NCBI RefSeq assembly: GCF_945859705.1
Contig: NC_079136.1
Location: 117,363,028 to 117,427,027, forward strand
Reading direction: 5' to 3'
DNA length: 64,000 bases
Source of the DNA: Episyrphus balteatus
Lineage: Eukaryota; Arthropoda; Insecta; Diptera; Syrphidae
The translations under genes were made by a program, and so were the position numbers. A model generated the notes under the pieces. It did no database searches. It was not told the DNA's origin and saw only the letters and a list, made by a program, of their open reading frames with translations. Within the stretch, counting starts at the first letter, position 1, and the number at the start of each line of letters is the position of its first letter. Shown here piece after piece: positions 25,107-37,439 of the stretch.

Positions 25107-25305
25107 GTTCGTTGTACAGCTTTAATTCATGATGTTTATCTAAAATCAACAGAAAAAAGTATTGAAGAAGATCGACATAAATATGGTAGCAGCGGTGGTA
25201 GTGGGAATAGTGTTAATTTAGTTCAAACTCTTCCCTATGATCAATTTGCTCTACAAGATGGTGATTTAATTGACAAAAAGGATACTTACTTAACCAACAT
25301 ACAAG
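25107..25305 (+). CDS. beat-family gene, internal exon: end of second Ig-like domain and linker
   Basis: The acceptor CTTCTTTCAG starts the exon and the donor GTGAGT ends it in phase 1 after 66 codons. The first residues, VRCTALIHDVYLKSTEKS, supply the second cysteine of the second Ig-like domain. IEEDRHKYG follows, matching the conserved acidic/basic end of that domain in beat proteins. A Gly/Ser stretch of about ten residues (residues 28-37 of the exon) and a polar segment ending TNIQ then form a flexible stalk. In beat proteins this region links the Ig domains to a C-terminal tail that varies between paralogues. The split Gly codon is completed at 30958. Confidence 0.9.
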
Positions 25306-26710
25306 GTGAGTTGAAAATTGTTTTATTGATTCCTGTTTTTTTTTTTGTTCTAAAAATGAAAAACAAAAACAAAACCATCATCAACTTTGAATGTCAAAGA
25401 AACTAGTCAACACAGATATATGGTATTTTTTAAAATATATCAAATGCATTTGGTGTATTAACCTTTTTCCACCATTTCCATACTGACGATGACAGGCAGA
25501 ACGTAGGTGATAGTTGTCCTCCTCCTCTAAGAATATAGATTTTTTTTTTACCCCCAGTAGCCTTTCGCGCTGATGATGGATTTTATGCAAAAAAAAAAAT
25601 AAATAATAAAGAATCTGAACATCATTTTATGTTATTTCTGCTTTTGCTATATACGAAAGGAATAGTAAAGCAAACGAACCGAACTCTGATTCAAGGACTC
25701 TTTTCTTCCGTTGACTGAATCGAGTAAAATACACTCGTGTCTAGTTGATTAGGTTCAATTTCCTTTTTTTTTTGTTAAGTCATTTCGATTAAAAATTGAT
25801 GAAAGCTTTTGTTTCAAATGTTGTCATTAATTATACAAAGTTGAGTATAACAACTCCTTTTTTATTAACATTCAAAGGATTTAAAATCAAAGTAATCCAG
25901 AATAAACGTATACCTAAAAAAAATTGGTTCTATTCAATTAATATAGAGTGTATAATGTAATCAAAGTAAAAGGAAAATGCAATAAAATTGTATCTCATAG
26001 ATTTTCTACTTTACTATTATACATAGGAATATACATTGTTGTTGTTGATGGTGCATTTTAAGCTTTCATCAACGATTTCTTTTCTTTTGCTCTCTATAGA
26101 CTCTATCAACATTCGGCTTTGGCGTTTTGATGAGAGCCATGTGCGTTTTACAACATTATTTGATTGATACTTTACTGCTTCTATTTTTTGTTTCCTTTAT
26201 GAATTTTGTCTTGTTGGATTTCTTTATAATTCAAATGTTTTAATGTCTTGGGTATTAGACGAACGAGAGGGAAATAAAAATATGACTTATACCTAAATCA
26301 ATCAATAATTTATTTTTATTATTATATTATTAAGGATTTTTGAATTTATAAAAACTTGATTTTAAATTATATCAATCAATTTTGATAAAGACAAAAGAAG
26401 AATGTTTTAAAATTTTGAAGATCGAAGAAATTTAATTTACATACAAAAATACATAAGAAATATGTACGTTTTAAGAAATACAAAAATTTGGGACCCCATC
26501 TTAATTTTGTCAAAATTTTTGCCACTGGCTTTAATTTCCAAAAGAGAAAAAATTAAAAGTATTTAAAATATAAGAAGTATAAATGGATTATACCGAAACT
26601 CCGTGAAACCAGAACGTTTGTCTACTTCTTGTGGAAAAACACACCCAAAACATTCATTTAAAAATTTTTTTAAAGCAAATTGTTTTTTTTTTTTTTTATA
26701 TCTATTCAAG
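25306..26710. other. start of beat intron (25306-30957)
   Basis: Intronic sequence. No exon, RNA or clear repeat is supported. It is moderately A/T rich and relatively free of recognisable repeats up to about 26.6 kb. Confidence 0.4.
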
Positions 26711-28477
26711 TCAGTGTAAGCCTCACATTAAAAATGTATACTCTAAAACCGTATAAATTTTTAATAGTAATTCAGATATTTTAACTATTCAGTCAATGTT
26801 TAAACTAAGAAAGTCACTGTGGTGTATGCGTAACTTTTGTTTATGTGACAATCTTATATTTTTCATATAAATAATTAAATAAAATATAAAATAACAAGCT
26901 GACCCGGTGGACTTCGTTTCGCTATTTCTTGTATTTATTTCTAAATTTCGACTCTGTAATTAGTTAATTTTCAAATGAAAAAGAAGATCAAAACTTGAAA
27001 AGTTAATAAAATGAATTTAAAAATATTCACTTTTAAACTTTTAGCAAAAGTGGCCTATGCAAAATACTCATGCATGCGCATAACTAAAACCTATATTGTC
27101 TATTAGTTTGAGATTTTTTGCAGGCTTTTAAAAATTCAAAAAAATAAAAAAAACTACTCAAAAATGTCCCCAAAAATTAGTTGTTTTTCAAAAACTCATA
27201 TTTCAAAATTTAGTGCCTATGAAAAAAATCCGTTTGAGAAACCTAATTTTTTTTTTAGTATCGTTCTTATTTCTGCTAAAAAAATTTCCCTAAGTGTAAT
27301 AAGACTTTTGTCGAAGGTCTATCACATGTTTTCACTGCAAAATACCCTTCACAAATACAAAAGAAGTAGGAATTTTTTAAAGCCCATCCATGTCGAAATT
27401 CCACACTGAGATTACGGTACTTCCCTCACTACAATGCAGGTGACTCGTCATGGGCAACAGATCCTAACAGGTGTTTGAGGTATTTCTGAAGTTTTTTTAA
27501 TTTACCATTGTGTAGCTTGTAGTAAATGTACTATTATGTGTGATATATCAAATGAAAGGTTATATTATCAAGATGCTCAATAAAGAGTAATCAAATTTTT
27601 ATAAGCTCCATATCAAAAGATGTAACGTGTTGAAAAATAGAGTTTTATTTTACCGTTATTTCAAATTTGTCATTACAAAATTAATTGAAACTTTGTACAA
27701 ATATAGTCTTGCCCATTATCTATCTACACTGTAAATTTCATTCATTTATCTGTTGAAGAAAAAACGGTTAAAAACGGCCAAAAAACTTGGGACAATAAAA
27801 AACTTGTTTTTCCCGTTATTCGGTCAAAACTCATTTAAAAAATTAAAAGTTTGTACATGCATGCGCATGATTAAAACCTATATTTCCTAAAAGTTTGAGA
27901 TTAGAAAGAGAAATAAAAGACTACTCAAAAATGTCTCTAAAAATTAGTTGTTTTCAAATATTTGTATTTTAAAATACAGGACATATGTATGAAAAAAATC
28001 CGTATTAGACCCCTAATTTTTTTTTTAATATCTTTCTAATGTTTTAACTCAAATTTCTGTGCAGGATTTTGCGTACCGGTAATTAGTCTTTTTTCGAATG
28101 TCTATGACTACAAAAAAAACCTTCACAACTTGGTTTTGAATTTTTTTTGAATTTTTTTAATAACGTTTTTAACTATTGAATAAATTTGTCTATCCTTTAA
28201 AAAAAAATCAACTCTTTACGACTTACCGTTTAGAAAATAGCCTCTTTTTTCAATGTCGTGTTACCCCTATTTACCCTATAAAATCTTTATTTTTTTTACC
28301 TTAAATCTTCTCCTCTTATGCCTCTTTGATTTAAAAAACACATAAATAAAAGTTATGTATACGCCACAGTGACCTTCTTAGTTTAATCTGAATTTTGAAT
28401 ACTAAAAATATCTGAATTTTTTTGGCCACTGAATAATTGAAAATTATACGGTTGTAGAGTCTAAATTTGTACACTGA
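26711..28477. mobile_element. ~1.77-kb element with long imperfect inverted repeats
   Basis: The left arm (26711-26870) contains TCAGTGTA, ACTCTAAAACCGTATAA, then CTAAGAAAGTCACTGTGGTG and TATGCGTAACTTTTGTTTAT. The right arm (about 28340-28477) carries the same blocks in reverse complement order: AAAAGTTATGTATACGCCAC, then AGTGACCTTCTTAGTTTAA, then TATACGGTTGTAGAGTCTA and TACACTGA. No transposase frame is visible. The interior includes TCGAAATTCCACACTGAGAT and GGCAACAGATC near 27390-27460, which are shared with 37.47-37.53 kb. The sequence CAAGCTGACCCGGTGGACTT near 26895 resembles a phrase widespread in insect repeats. TSDs are not clear. Confidence 0.65.
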
Positions 28478-28669
28478 GTTGCATAATTTGTTTTCTTTTT
28501 CATACGCGAAAAACACCTTAAATCATAAAAATTGATAACATCTATGCAATTTAGAGTTCTTGATTTTTTTTAAACAACATACGGCTTAAGTTTAAGTACT
28601 AAAATGTTTTGATTAATTAATTTTTTTTTAAGGTGAACAAATGACGATTTTTTGATTATGTAAAGAACT

Positions 28670-29370
28670 CGAATAATTGGACAAACGAAAGAGGTTTGAA
28701 TTTTGAAAAACAAAAAAAAAAAAAAAATGAAATTGATTTTAGGTTACCTTGAATTTTTTAGTAGGTACAAAATTTAAATCTGAATATCTTCTTAATGTTG
28801 GATAGACAAACGATTGCCGTTTGAATTTTTGAAAAGAAAAAAATGTTCTTGGGAATTTTAGAATAACCATTTTTATCAAAAAACAAAACCGACTTCCATG
28901 GATCAAAACTGGGTTTTATGGTTTTTCTAATAGTTCCTATATAGCCAGAACTAAACGAAATTAAAATGGGACCGCATTGCAGCCACCAGTTTTCCAAAGA
29001 ATTATCAAAATTGGTTCACTCAGTCCAAAGTTATGAGGTAACAAACAAACAAAATACAAACGAATTGAATACCTCCTCCTTTTTGGAAGTCGGTAAAAAA
29101 AATGTTATTTTGTATGAAAGTTGCTATAAAAAAATATTTTTTGAATATTTCCTAAACGGAAATCGGTTAGCCCACCGATGATTTTGATATGTTTCAAAAA
29201 CTCAAGGTGCACAAACGATTGCAATTTAAAATTTTGAAAAAAATAATTTTTGAAGATTTTAGAGGATCTTGAATCTTTCATAACAAAATTTGTTTTTCGA
29301 GTATCTCTCACACGCGGGGTGGCCAAACGATGATTGCATATAGAACTTGAGGTGGACAAACGATTGCAAT
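28670..29370 (+). repeat. diverged tandem units containing GGACAAACGATTGCAATT
   Basis: The phrase GGACAAACGA or ACAAACGATTGC, followed by a T/A-rich segment with GAATTTTGAAAA, recurs at about 28679, 28805, 29208 and 29353. Spacing is irregular because the element at 28888-29094 is inserted between the second and third unit. It is adjacent to the 1.77-kb inverted-repeat element. Confidence 0.5.
28888..29094. mobile_element. 207-bp element with ACCGACTTCCA inverted ends
   Basis: The left end ACCGACTTCCA (28888-28898) is the reverse complement of TGGAAGTCGGT (29084-29094). Internal phrases TTGGTTCACTCAGTCCAAAG, TATGAGGTAACAAACAAAC and TACCTCCTCCTTTTTGGAAG resemble a dispersed repeat end I know from many insect genomes. 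This copy is short and non-coding. It sits within a set of diverged tandem units, so it inserted after they formed. Confidence 0.6.
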
Positions 29371-30957
29371 TGGTTTTATATCTTACAATTTGAGCGTTTT
29401 ACACGATTTTTCATTTCTCAAGCTTAAAAAAACAAAATAGAATTTGGTTTTAAAAATTTTCTTAAGGGTGGACGAAAAAATTTTGAGTTCCATGACTCCA
29501 GGAAGCTCAATATCAAGACTTTAGCTAAATTGGGTCAAATATCACAGTATTTGGTTAGGTTTTTAGACAGAAAACTATATCAAAAGAACGTAAATTAAAG
29601 TTCAACAAAAAAAAAGCATTCAAAATATGAAACCTTTTGCAAAAATAAATTCAAAGAAATAATTTCAACGAACCCAAGCAAAAAATTGAATTTTGCACAA
29701 CAGTTTTGTTGTGAAAAATACATAAAATGCAAAAAAAAACTTTGTCTTTGATAATTTTTTTTTTAATACTGTCCCCTTAAAAGAGAAATTTTGTCCAATT
29801 TTTAGAAATGTTGCTTGAATATTGAAAATCCACCATTTTGAATCAAAGATGCACAAAAGTGCAATTCATGAAATAATTCGATACCAGTAAAATACTTACA
29901 TACATTGTAAATACACCCCCACTCCAAAAATTTACAATAAAAATGTAAAAATTACGAATTTTTTGCAATTTTTCTGACATTCTGACAGGCCTTAAAACTG
30001 TTTGGATATGATTTCCTTTGAATAGAAATAAATGTCCAAATAACCGAATGATGGAAAGACATTTTCGAATACCTTGGTAACCAATTCACTTAATCAAGGA
30101 ATTTGCAAAAAAAAGTATTTAATTTAAGATTCAAAAGTTTAAATTGATAAACAATCTTCAATCTAATTTTCGACGAAAAAAAAAACCTACCTACCTACAT
30201 CTTTTAAAGTTCAAGATAATTTCAATCTCTTTCTGTATTCCTTTGGCTAATCCATTATAATTGAAAATCGCAGTCTCAACAACAACTTACAACAACAATA
30301 AAATCTCTTTCTTGAAACTGACGTTTCAAAATTATTATATATGTACAACCAAGTCTGTGTGTGTGTCAAAAACCTTTTAACCCATATTAAACTTCATCAT
30401 CATTTCAGTACAAAAAAAAAAAAAATAATAAAGAAAGATCCTCCACCTCATCCAGTTCAAACATCACCTCGAGTAACACCTAATTGCCATGAATTCTATA
30501 TCTTCTTTCATCCCAATACCCATTTTATATATCAAAACCTACATAAGCAATCTTTCCTCTCTCGCATATCCGCACATTCATCATTGTTCCCAATTTTGCC
30601 AACTCCAAAGAAGAATACTGCATCCCTACGTTTCTGATATTGTTAAGCTCTCTCTCTCTCTTTCTCTCTCTCCACTATATTCCTTAGGCCACTGATTAAT
30701 TACATAAATATTTTATTATCGAATTCAGATTCTCACATGGCACGTTAGGGGTTTATATATGTATTTTGTACTGCACGTGTATAGAAATGAAACCGAAGCC
30801 AGTAAGCTGCTCATCCAAAAGGATAACCCAATTTTTTTGTTCTCGAGTTTATTCTTCTTCAATTTTTTTTTTTTTTATATATTTTTCCTTTTGGTATATA
30901 AAATTTTTGTGACTCGCTACAATGAAACAGACTTTCTCTTTCAATTCATCCCTACAG
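29371..30957. other. end of beat intron (25306-30957)
   Basis: Intronic sequence. A CT-rich microsatellite lies at about 30648-30671. The frame at 30341-30637 is His/Pro/Ser-rich and lacks start context, domains or splice support. The acceptor CCCTACAG ends the intron. Confidence 0.4.
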
Positions 30958-31352
30958 GTGATGTGTCCTCATTGAATGCTGGCGGCAGTGGATCGACTGC
31001 ACTTATTTCTTCAGCTCCCACTGTCACATCCGTGGTCCTTCTTTTGGCAATCGTCCTGCAACTATCACACTTTTATATTCATCACCTATGCTCAGGTGGA
31101 AGTCATAGTAGCAAAAGCAGAAACAGAACTTTGAGCAGCAGTAGGACTAACAGATGGAGAGATGGACTTACACAACGAAGGACACTCACAATAACACCAG
31201 GTGTATCCTTAGCGATGCAGCAGCAATCATCGTCATCATCAACAACAGCATCAACAACAACAACAACAATAAAATCGTTGTCCTTGCCAACATTTTCTGT
31301 GAATCCAAGCGTTAGCATTGGGCAACGAAATTCAGAGTTTAAGGACTCATGA
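30958..31352 (+). CDS. beat-family gene, last coding exon: membrane segment and tail, with stop
   Basis: After acceptor CCCTACAG, two bases complete a Gly codon and 130 residues follow to the TGA at 31350-31352. About 25 residues in is one hydrophobic segment, VTSVVLLLAIVLQLSHFYI. It is followed by a basic Ser/Arg-rich region and by glutamine, serine and threonine runs encoded by CAR, TCA and ACA repeats. An Ig ectodomain, one helix and a basic tail suggest a type I membrane protein. Some beat proteins are instead secreted or lipid-anchored. Here about 85 residues follow the hydrophobic stretch, which argues against a GPI signal, although the tail is low-complexity and could vary by splicing. 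An open frame continues upstream of the acceptor to 30759 but is Phe/Tyr-rich intronic sequence. Confidence 0.85.
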
Positions 31353-34300
31353 CTTGAATATTGTGTGACAATAGACGAACAACAATAAGGGATTTAAAGA
31401 GAAAAAAAAAACAGAAAAAAAAATATTCATACATGTCCTTTTTTCCATTATGTTTAAGTAGATGTATAAAAAAAAATATATAAAAAATAAAATGAAATAA
31501 AAAAACTATTCTAAACAATGAAAACGACAAAAAAAGCTTGGTTTCTTCAAAGGAGACGACGAGTAACGAATCCTTATACAAAAAAAAAAAAACAAAAAAA
31601 TGTATTTACAAAAGTAAAAAAATATTGTATACAAAGTTGAAAAAAGTAAGGCAAGAGAAGAATATTAGAGAACGTTTTTTTTTGTTTTCACACCTAGAAT
31701 TGGCCTCGTTACTACTGAGAAGTATATTTAGCCAGAAGTAATCTTCAATTTTTTTAAAAAATGACCTCCTGAGGCTTTAAAGTCGATTTTTCTTGGTGCT
31801 TTTTTCAAAATAAAATAAAAACAAAAACTGTCTCTTAGCCCATTTTGTTTTTTAAGATGGATAAAAATTGTATGAATTATTGACAGTTTAAGTTACATTT
31901 ACTTGACCCGAAAAAAAGAAACAATCAAAAAAAGGACTTTGTGTAAGAGTAAAAAAAAAGCAAAAAGTCAACATTTATTGCTTCAAAAGAATATGAAAAG
32001 TATTAAAGTTAAATTAAAATTAAATGAAAAAATAATTAATGAAAAAGTTGTATGACTTCCCTGTAAAATATTTAACCTTTTATATTTTTTTATATTTTAT
32101 GTAACAGTTGGTGGATGGAATTTTGGTTTGCAGAATTGAGATAATGAAACTTTTAACAAAATTTGGTGAGCTTAAAGATGCCTTGTCTTAAATTGGTTTT
32201 GCTTTCGTTAAGGGTCAACAAATTTTAAGAGCAGTACGGTAGGAAGTAATTTCAATTTATATTAACATACAAAAAAAAACAATTTTTTAATTTGGCCGTT
32301 TTTCACCTCCTATGCCATTTCTGTCAAAAGTAAACCTCCTAAAGTTGTACATAATAAATAAAATGCACGACTGGGGTCGCACGTACTTGCTCTTATGCTA
32401 AAAGTAGGTAACTCTAATGTTAAAGCTTTTTATTCAAGAAACACCGTTTTAAATTATGATTTACAAAAAAACAAGTATGCCATTTTGTTGCATTTATATA
32501 TAAAAAATTTCTAACATTTTTCAAAAAAAAATTGGTATGCCATTTTAAAGAAATAATTAATTTACACATAAAAACGAAATTTCAAAACTTTTCGCCAACT
32601 TGTTTTCAAAAAATTGATTTTTCCAAAAATGCACTTTTTGAAAATGTTCTAAAATTCTAATATTACCTTTATCTAAACGCTTTTGCATAAAAATTTTCGT
32701 TGAAATCAGGTTAATTTTGTACGAGATATTCAGAAACCAAAAAAAAACGTTCTATGACAGGTACCGTTAATAACGGTACAAAAAATATTTTTTTTATTTC
32801 AAAAGTTGGCTCTTATGTGTAATACTACACACAAAAATTTTAATCAAAATCGTTAGATCCGTTTTTGAAAAAAACTACCTTTTCTATTTCCGTTATATGG
32901 CAGGTACCGTTAGTTTTGGTCATACAAAAAGAAATTCCAATTTCCCTCTAGGGTACCGACCTATATCGCAAGTAAAAAATCTACAACTTTTACTCAAATA
33001 TAATTTTTCATATTAAATAAGTAAGAAAAATACAAAAATATTTTTTTGTTTTTTTTATTTGTATCTTACAATATAGTTACGAATTTAAGTTGAAAAAAAT
33101 ATCATTTTTGTTCAATCAAAAAAGTTAGCGAAAAAGTTTTTGATTTCTAAAATTTTGGGATAGGTACTGTGTTTTACATTAATACCTTGTTTTTTATAAC
33201 TATGTAGAAAAACTAGACTTTCGTTTCAGTAAAAATATTGGTAAAATTTGAAAAAAAAAAAAAATGGTTTTTATGGATCCGTTTTTCGTAAATTACAGTA
33301 ATATTGGCCATAGAGATTTTGGCATAGATACCAAATTATTTTTTTTTTTTTTTTCTAATATAAGATAGTTTTTGTTTAAGTTTTCGCATTAATATTAAAA
33401 AGTTTTTTATTTTATTCCATAATTCCGAAATAAATAAGAAAATAATGAAGATTTATTGAATTTTGTATTGAATTGAATTTTTTGTTTTATTATAATGAAA
33501 GGCAAATCGTTAGACATTATTAATTTTAAAGTTTACGATCTTGGATTACAAGGGTTAAAACAATTTTCATGAAATTAAAACAAAATCGAATATTCAAAAA
33601 AAAATGATTTTTCAAAAAAAAGTTTCCAGCTGCCGGGTAAAATCATCTTCAGCAGTAAAATATAATAGTGGAAATAAATTGATTTTTAAAAAGCACATCT
33701 TTGTTAAAAAACAGTTTTTTAAAGCATTTTTGATAATGTAAATAACGCATAATAAATGAAATACCGTTTTTAATGCATGGAAAAAACATTTGAAAACCGT
33801 TAGAGCGGTTTTTTTTTTAAATATTTTTTTGTAAATCTATAAAAAATTTTTAAAAAAATAATAAAACCAAAGTTTCGAATTATTTCACAAAAATTTTTTT
33901 TAAAAATTTGATTTTTCAAAAAAAAAATTGAAATTTTTTTTACAATAAATTCCAAAAATCAGTTTTTTGAAAATTTTCTAAAATTATTATATTACGGTTA
34001 TTTTAACGCTTTTCTATAAAAAATTTCGTTGTAATTGGGTGAGTCATAAGGTGATATTCAGAAAGCAAAAAATCGATTCTACCATTCAAAAAGGTGCCAA
34101 AAATATTTTGTTTTATTTCAAAAGTTGAGTCTTCTTTATAATAACATTACACGGAAAATTTTAGTTAAAATAAATAAAGCGTTAAAAAAAAATATTCTTT
34201 TCTTTTGTCGTTATATGGCAGGTTCCGTTAGTTTTTGTTTTGTGTAGCAGTTTATTTCCTATAAGAATATGTCTTGAGCGTTTGATTATTATAATTTTTC

Positions 34301-35047
34301 AATTTTTTACAAAATTAAGAACAAAAAACGAATTTTTAAAGATTTTCTCGATTTTTTGAACTCAAATATCTACTAAACGGTTAGATAAACGAAAAAAGTT
34401 GATGGGACCTTTTTTGTAGAGCGTTCAATTTTCTACAAGAATATGTAAAGAATTTTGCTAAAAAACAATTCATAAAAAATGATTTTTTTTTAGTAGAAAA
34501 TTGATGTAAAAATGGCGAAGCGGAGGACCTTAGCATTTATATAAAGAGCTAATATTTGGTGTGTATATTCTACAGGTGACTAGTAATCGATTTTTGGGAT
34601 TAAAAATAAAAAAAAATAATAATTTCGATTTTTTTTGACCCACCCTAATGTACATATTGCAAGTAATGGTTAGTACAACGAGTATCCTTATCTAATTATT
34701 GTCAACCGAAATTACATCCAGCATCTGTTTTAATTTTTAATTTCTCAATAAATGTCTTCTGTAGTTATATAAGTTTCCTTTACAAAAAAAATACTAGTAT
34801 TAAGCTTAAAAAAATGTTAATAAGCTTCTAGTTAAAATATATATTAGCAGAAAACTAAAATATTGTACATAAATATATACAAAATAAGACTTCTTAAAAA
34901 TTAAAACAAAAAAATACATAATTTAAACTAAAAAAAGAAAAACTTAAATATTTCATTAATTAAATATTAAAAATTAAAAAAAAAAATAAAACCTTAAATA
35001 AATTAAATTAAAAAAAAATATATTCCCTTGTATAAAATTAACCAATT

Positions 35048-35082
<35 letters not shown>

Positions 35083-35800
35083 TGTGTTTATTCTTGTATA
35101 CTATTAAAAACAAAATTTATAACACTGAGCACATGTACGAATTGAAAACTACATAATAAATAAATAATTTTTTAATGTATACATCAAAAATATGTACTAT
35201 GTTTTGTGTGAAGAAATATAAGAGAAAATCAATTTATAATAAGTTCATCCAATAACAGCCTAATCCCTTTTATAAATTATAAATTATTACATTGAAACTG
35301 AAAAATAAAAATATATATATAAATATATTAATAAATTCATACCTACCAGCAGTAAAGAAAATGCAATGTGCAAGTTTAATAAACTACAACCTACTCCATT
35401 TAACAAAAAAAAAAAAGAATAAAATAAAATTGATGTGTGTTATTTAAATGCAAATTAATCCATAATAATCCCAAAAATGAAATGAATAGAAAAAAAAAAT
35501 AAAGACAATGTATTGCAATTTGTATATTTAAGCATTTAAATTTAAAATTTACAATAAAATAAAAATAAAAAAAATATTGTTAGTTACAATGTTAATTGGG
35601 AGGGACATTACGATTATTATTATTATGTATAAAAATAAATAGAATTCAAAATTGTATATGTATAAAATGTAAATTATTATATTAAGCAAGATAAAAAAAA
35701 AATATAATATTAAAAAAAAAAGCTGAGAAATATATTATTACCTATATATATAAATTAAGGAAAAATAATTGTGTTTTATTTATGACAAATTATAATTTGA
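31353..35800 (+). other. probable 3' UTR and downstream A/T-rich flank of the beat-like gene
   Basis: No open frame of interest follows the stop codon. The sequence is extremely A/T rich, with AATAAA hexamers for example at 31486-31491 and 34747-34752, and dense clusters between 34.9 and 35.7 kb. Any could serve as the polyadenylation signal; the sequence does not show which one is used. A dispersed element copy at 32353-32985 lies inside this stretch. From 33.0 to 34.65 kb are further degenerate fragments of the same family, with repeated phrases such as GGCAGGTACCGTTAGTTTT and AAAATCGTTAGA. Confidence 0.4.
32353..32985 (+). mobile_element. hairpin-ended dispersed element copy
   Basis: The left end AAATAAAATGCACGACTGGG continues into GTCGCACGTACTTGCTCTTA, and the right end is CGACCTATATCGCAAGTAAA. 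The bases CGAC-TGGG-GTCG form a small stem. The interior shows GTTCTATGACAGGTACCGTT, AAAATCGTTAGATCCG and GGCAGGTACCGTTAGTTTTG, which also occur reversed at 62.78-62.96 kb. It lies about 1 kb past the beat stop codon, so it may be carried in the 3' UTR. Confidence 0.7.
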
Positions 35801-36498
35801 TAATAAATTGGATATTAGAACTTTGCATATACGGAAAAGAATGGCTCAATCTCACGCTCCATTTCCCGTTTGGAATGTGGTATAGATTAAAATTTCATCT
35901 GAATGGTCGAAGGTCGATTCATAAGATGCCAAGTCTAACTTGAGAAAATATCTTCTAAAACTGATTTTAATGGTTATATCCTGAAAGTGAACAGTAAAAA
36001 AAGATTTCGTAAAATTCAATCTTTTAATAAGGTTTTATGTGTAAATTTTATGGTAAAAAAAATTCTAAAAGGTAAAACGTAGAAAATTAAAAAAAAGTTT
36101 TAACACAATTTGCGGTATACATACCAATGGAAAGATAGTAAAAATAAATATGAGTCCAAATAAATTGAAAAAATGGTAAAGAAAAAAATGAAGAATGTTA
36201 ATTTTGTTCGCTTTTTTTTTTTGGAAAATATAATTAGCTTCAAAAAATTATTCCTTTTTTGCTACAAAACGTACAGATAAAAGAAAAGTCTATATTTTCT
36301 ACACTGTACATATTCAAAAAAAAAAAAAAAAAACATGTGTGCAATTCACACGTGGTAGAAGTGAACCTAAAAAAAATTGTTTGAAAATTTTTCTTGCAAA
36401 AAAAAAACATCGAAAAAATCTACCTTTTTTTATTATATCACCTTCAAATCTATGTATTTTATATGACAACCTATTAGTCCAGTAATTTTAGGTTTTAT

Positions 36499-37331
36499 CT
36501 GCGGAAAAATTCCTACTGGGCTGAATTTTGGTATACAGCTTAATGACGGCTTTGTTATGAAGATGTGAAAAATCGACATTGATATCGTGTCCGCGTTAAG
36601 AGTTATAGGGGTCAAAAGGTCACGAATAGATTTTCGCAAATATCTCGCGACCTATTGATCGGAGGTCATCAGAGGTTATATAAAAATTGATGGTCGTGAA
36701 ATTATCTACAACATATGTCCAACACATTTTTCTGTGAGATGAACCGTTTCGCGTGTAGAGCGCAGAGAAGGTGACTAGATTGCACTCACATACGAAAAAA
36801 TACATATTGTTGGTTTATTTTGCTCGATTTTTGAGGTTTTTATCGAAGTAGCTCAAATTTTTTTAGTTTTATTAACTTATCTTATTACGTAAATACGGAT
36901 TAACTAAAAAAAATAAAAATGTACACATTGGGATTAAAAAATATTATGCTAAAGGGGGAACCACTTTTTTTGGAAATGTTGTATGTTTCCCTTTTTTGAA
37001 CAATAAGCGCCTTTATTATTAAGAACACACTTTTTAAACATTGTTCAATTTTAGTTTGAGCTTGGTATAAACCTTAAATTACCATTAAGCTTTTTTAGCA
37101 GCTAATTTTGTACTGTTATAAGGTATTCTGCAAGTTTTCTCTTGAGAAGCTCCAAACGACATTTTCTATGGAATTCATGTTTGGAAAATTGATAACAAGC
37201 TTTTCGTGACCTTTTGACCCCTATAACTCTTAACGCGGACACGATATCAACGTCGATTTTTCACATATTCATAACAAAGCCGTCATTAAGCTGTATACCA
37301 AAATTCAGCCCAGTAGGAATTTTTCAGCAGA
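36499..37331. mobile_element. ~0.83-kb element with 127-bp inverted repeats
   Basis: Bases 36499-36625 (starting TCTGCGGAAAAATTCCTACT and ending AGGGGTCAAAAGGTCACGA) are repeated almost exactly as the reverse complement at 37204-37331. Differences are few over about 127 bases. The arms probably extend with lower identity to about 36440 and 37400 (GGGCTTAAAAATGACTAAAA on the right side). No transposase is visible, and the open frames at 36433-36805 are arm sequence. Ends and target duplication are not resolved. Confidence 0.75.
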
Positions 37332-37439
37332 TTGGGCTTAAAAATGACTAAAATGACTGGGCTATATAGTAAATTTTCATCATCTGAAAGCTTATTTCAC
37401 CTTTTATATGACGTATGTATCAATCATATTTATACCAAG

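Noticed and set aside
30759..30957. Open frame continuous with the last beat exon, giving a longer N-terminal extension
   Set aside because: It is Phe/Leu/Tyr-rich from T runs, and a good acceptor at 30950-30957 fits the phase of the preceding exon exactly.
31103..31318. Antisense open frame of Val/Asp/Leu repeats
   Set aside because: It is the mirror of the Ser/Thr/Gln codon repeats of the beat tail.
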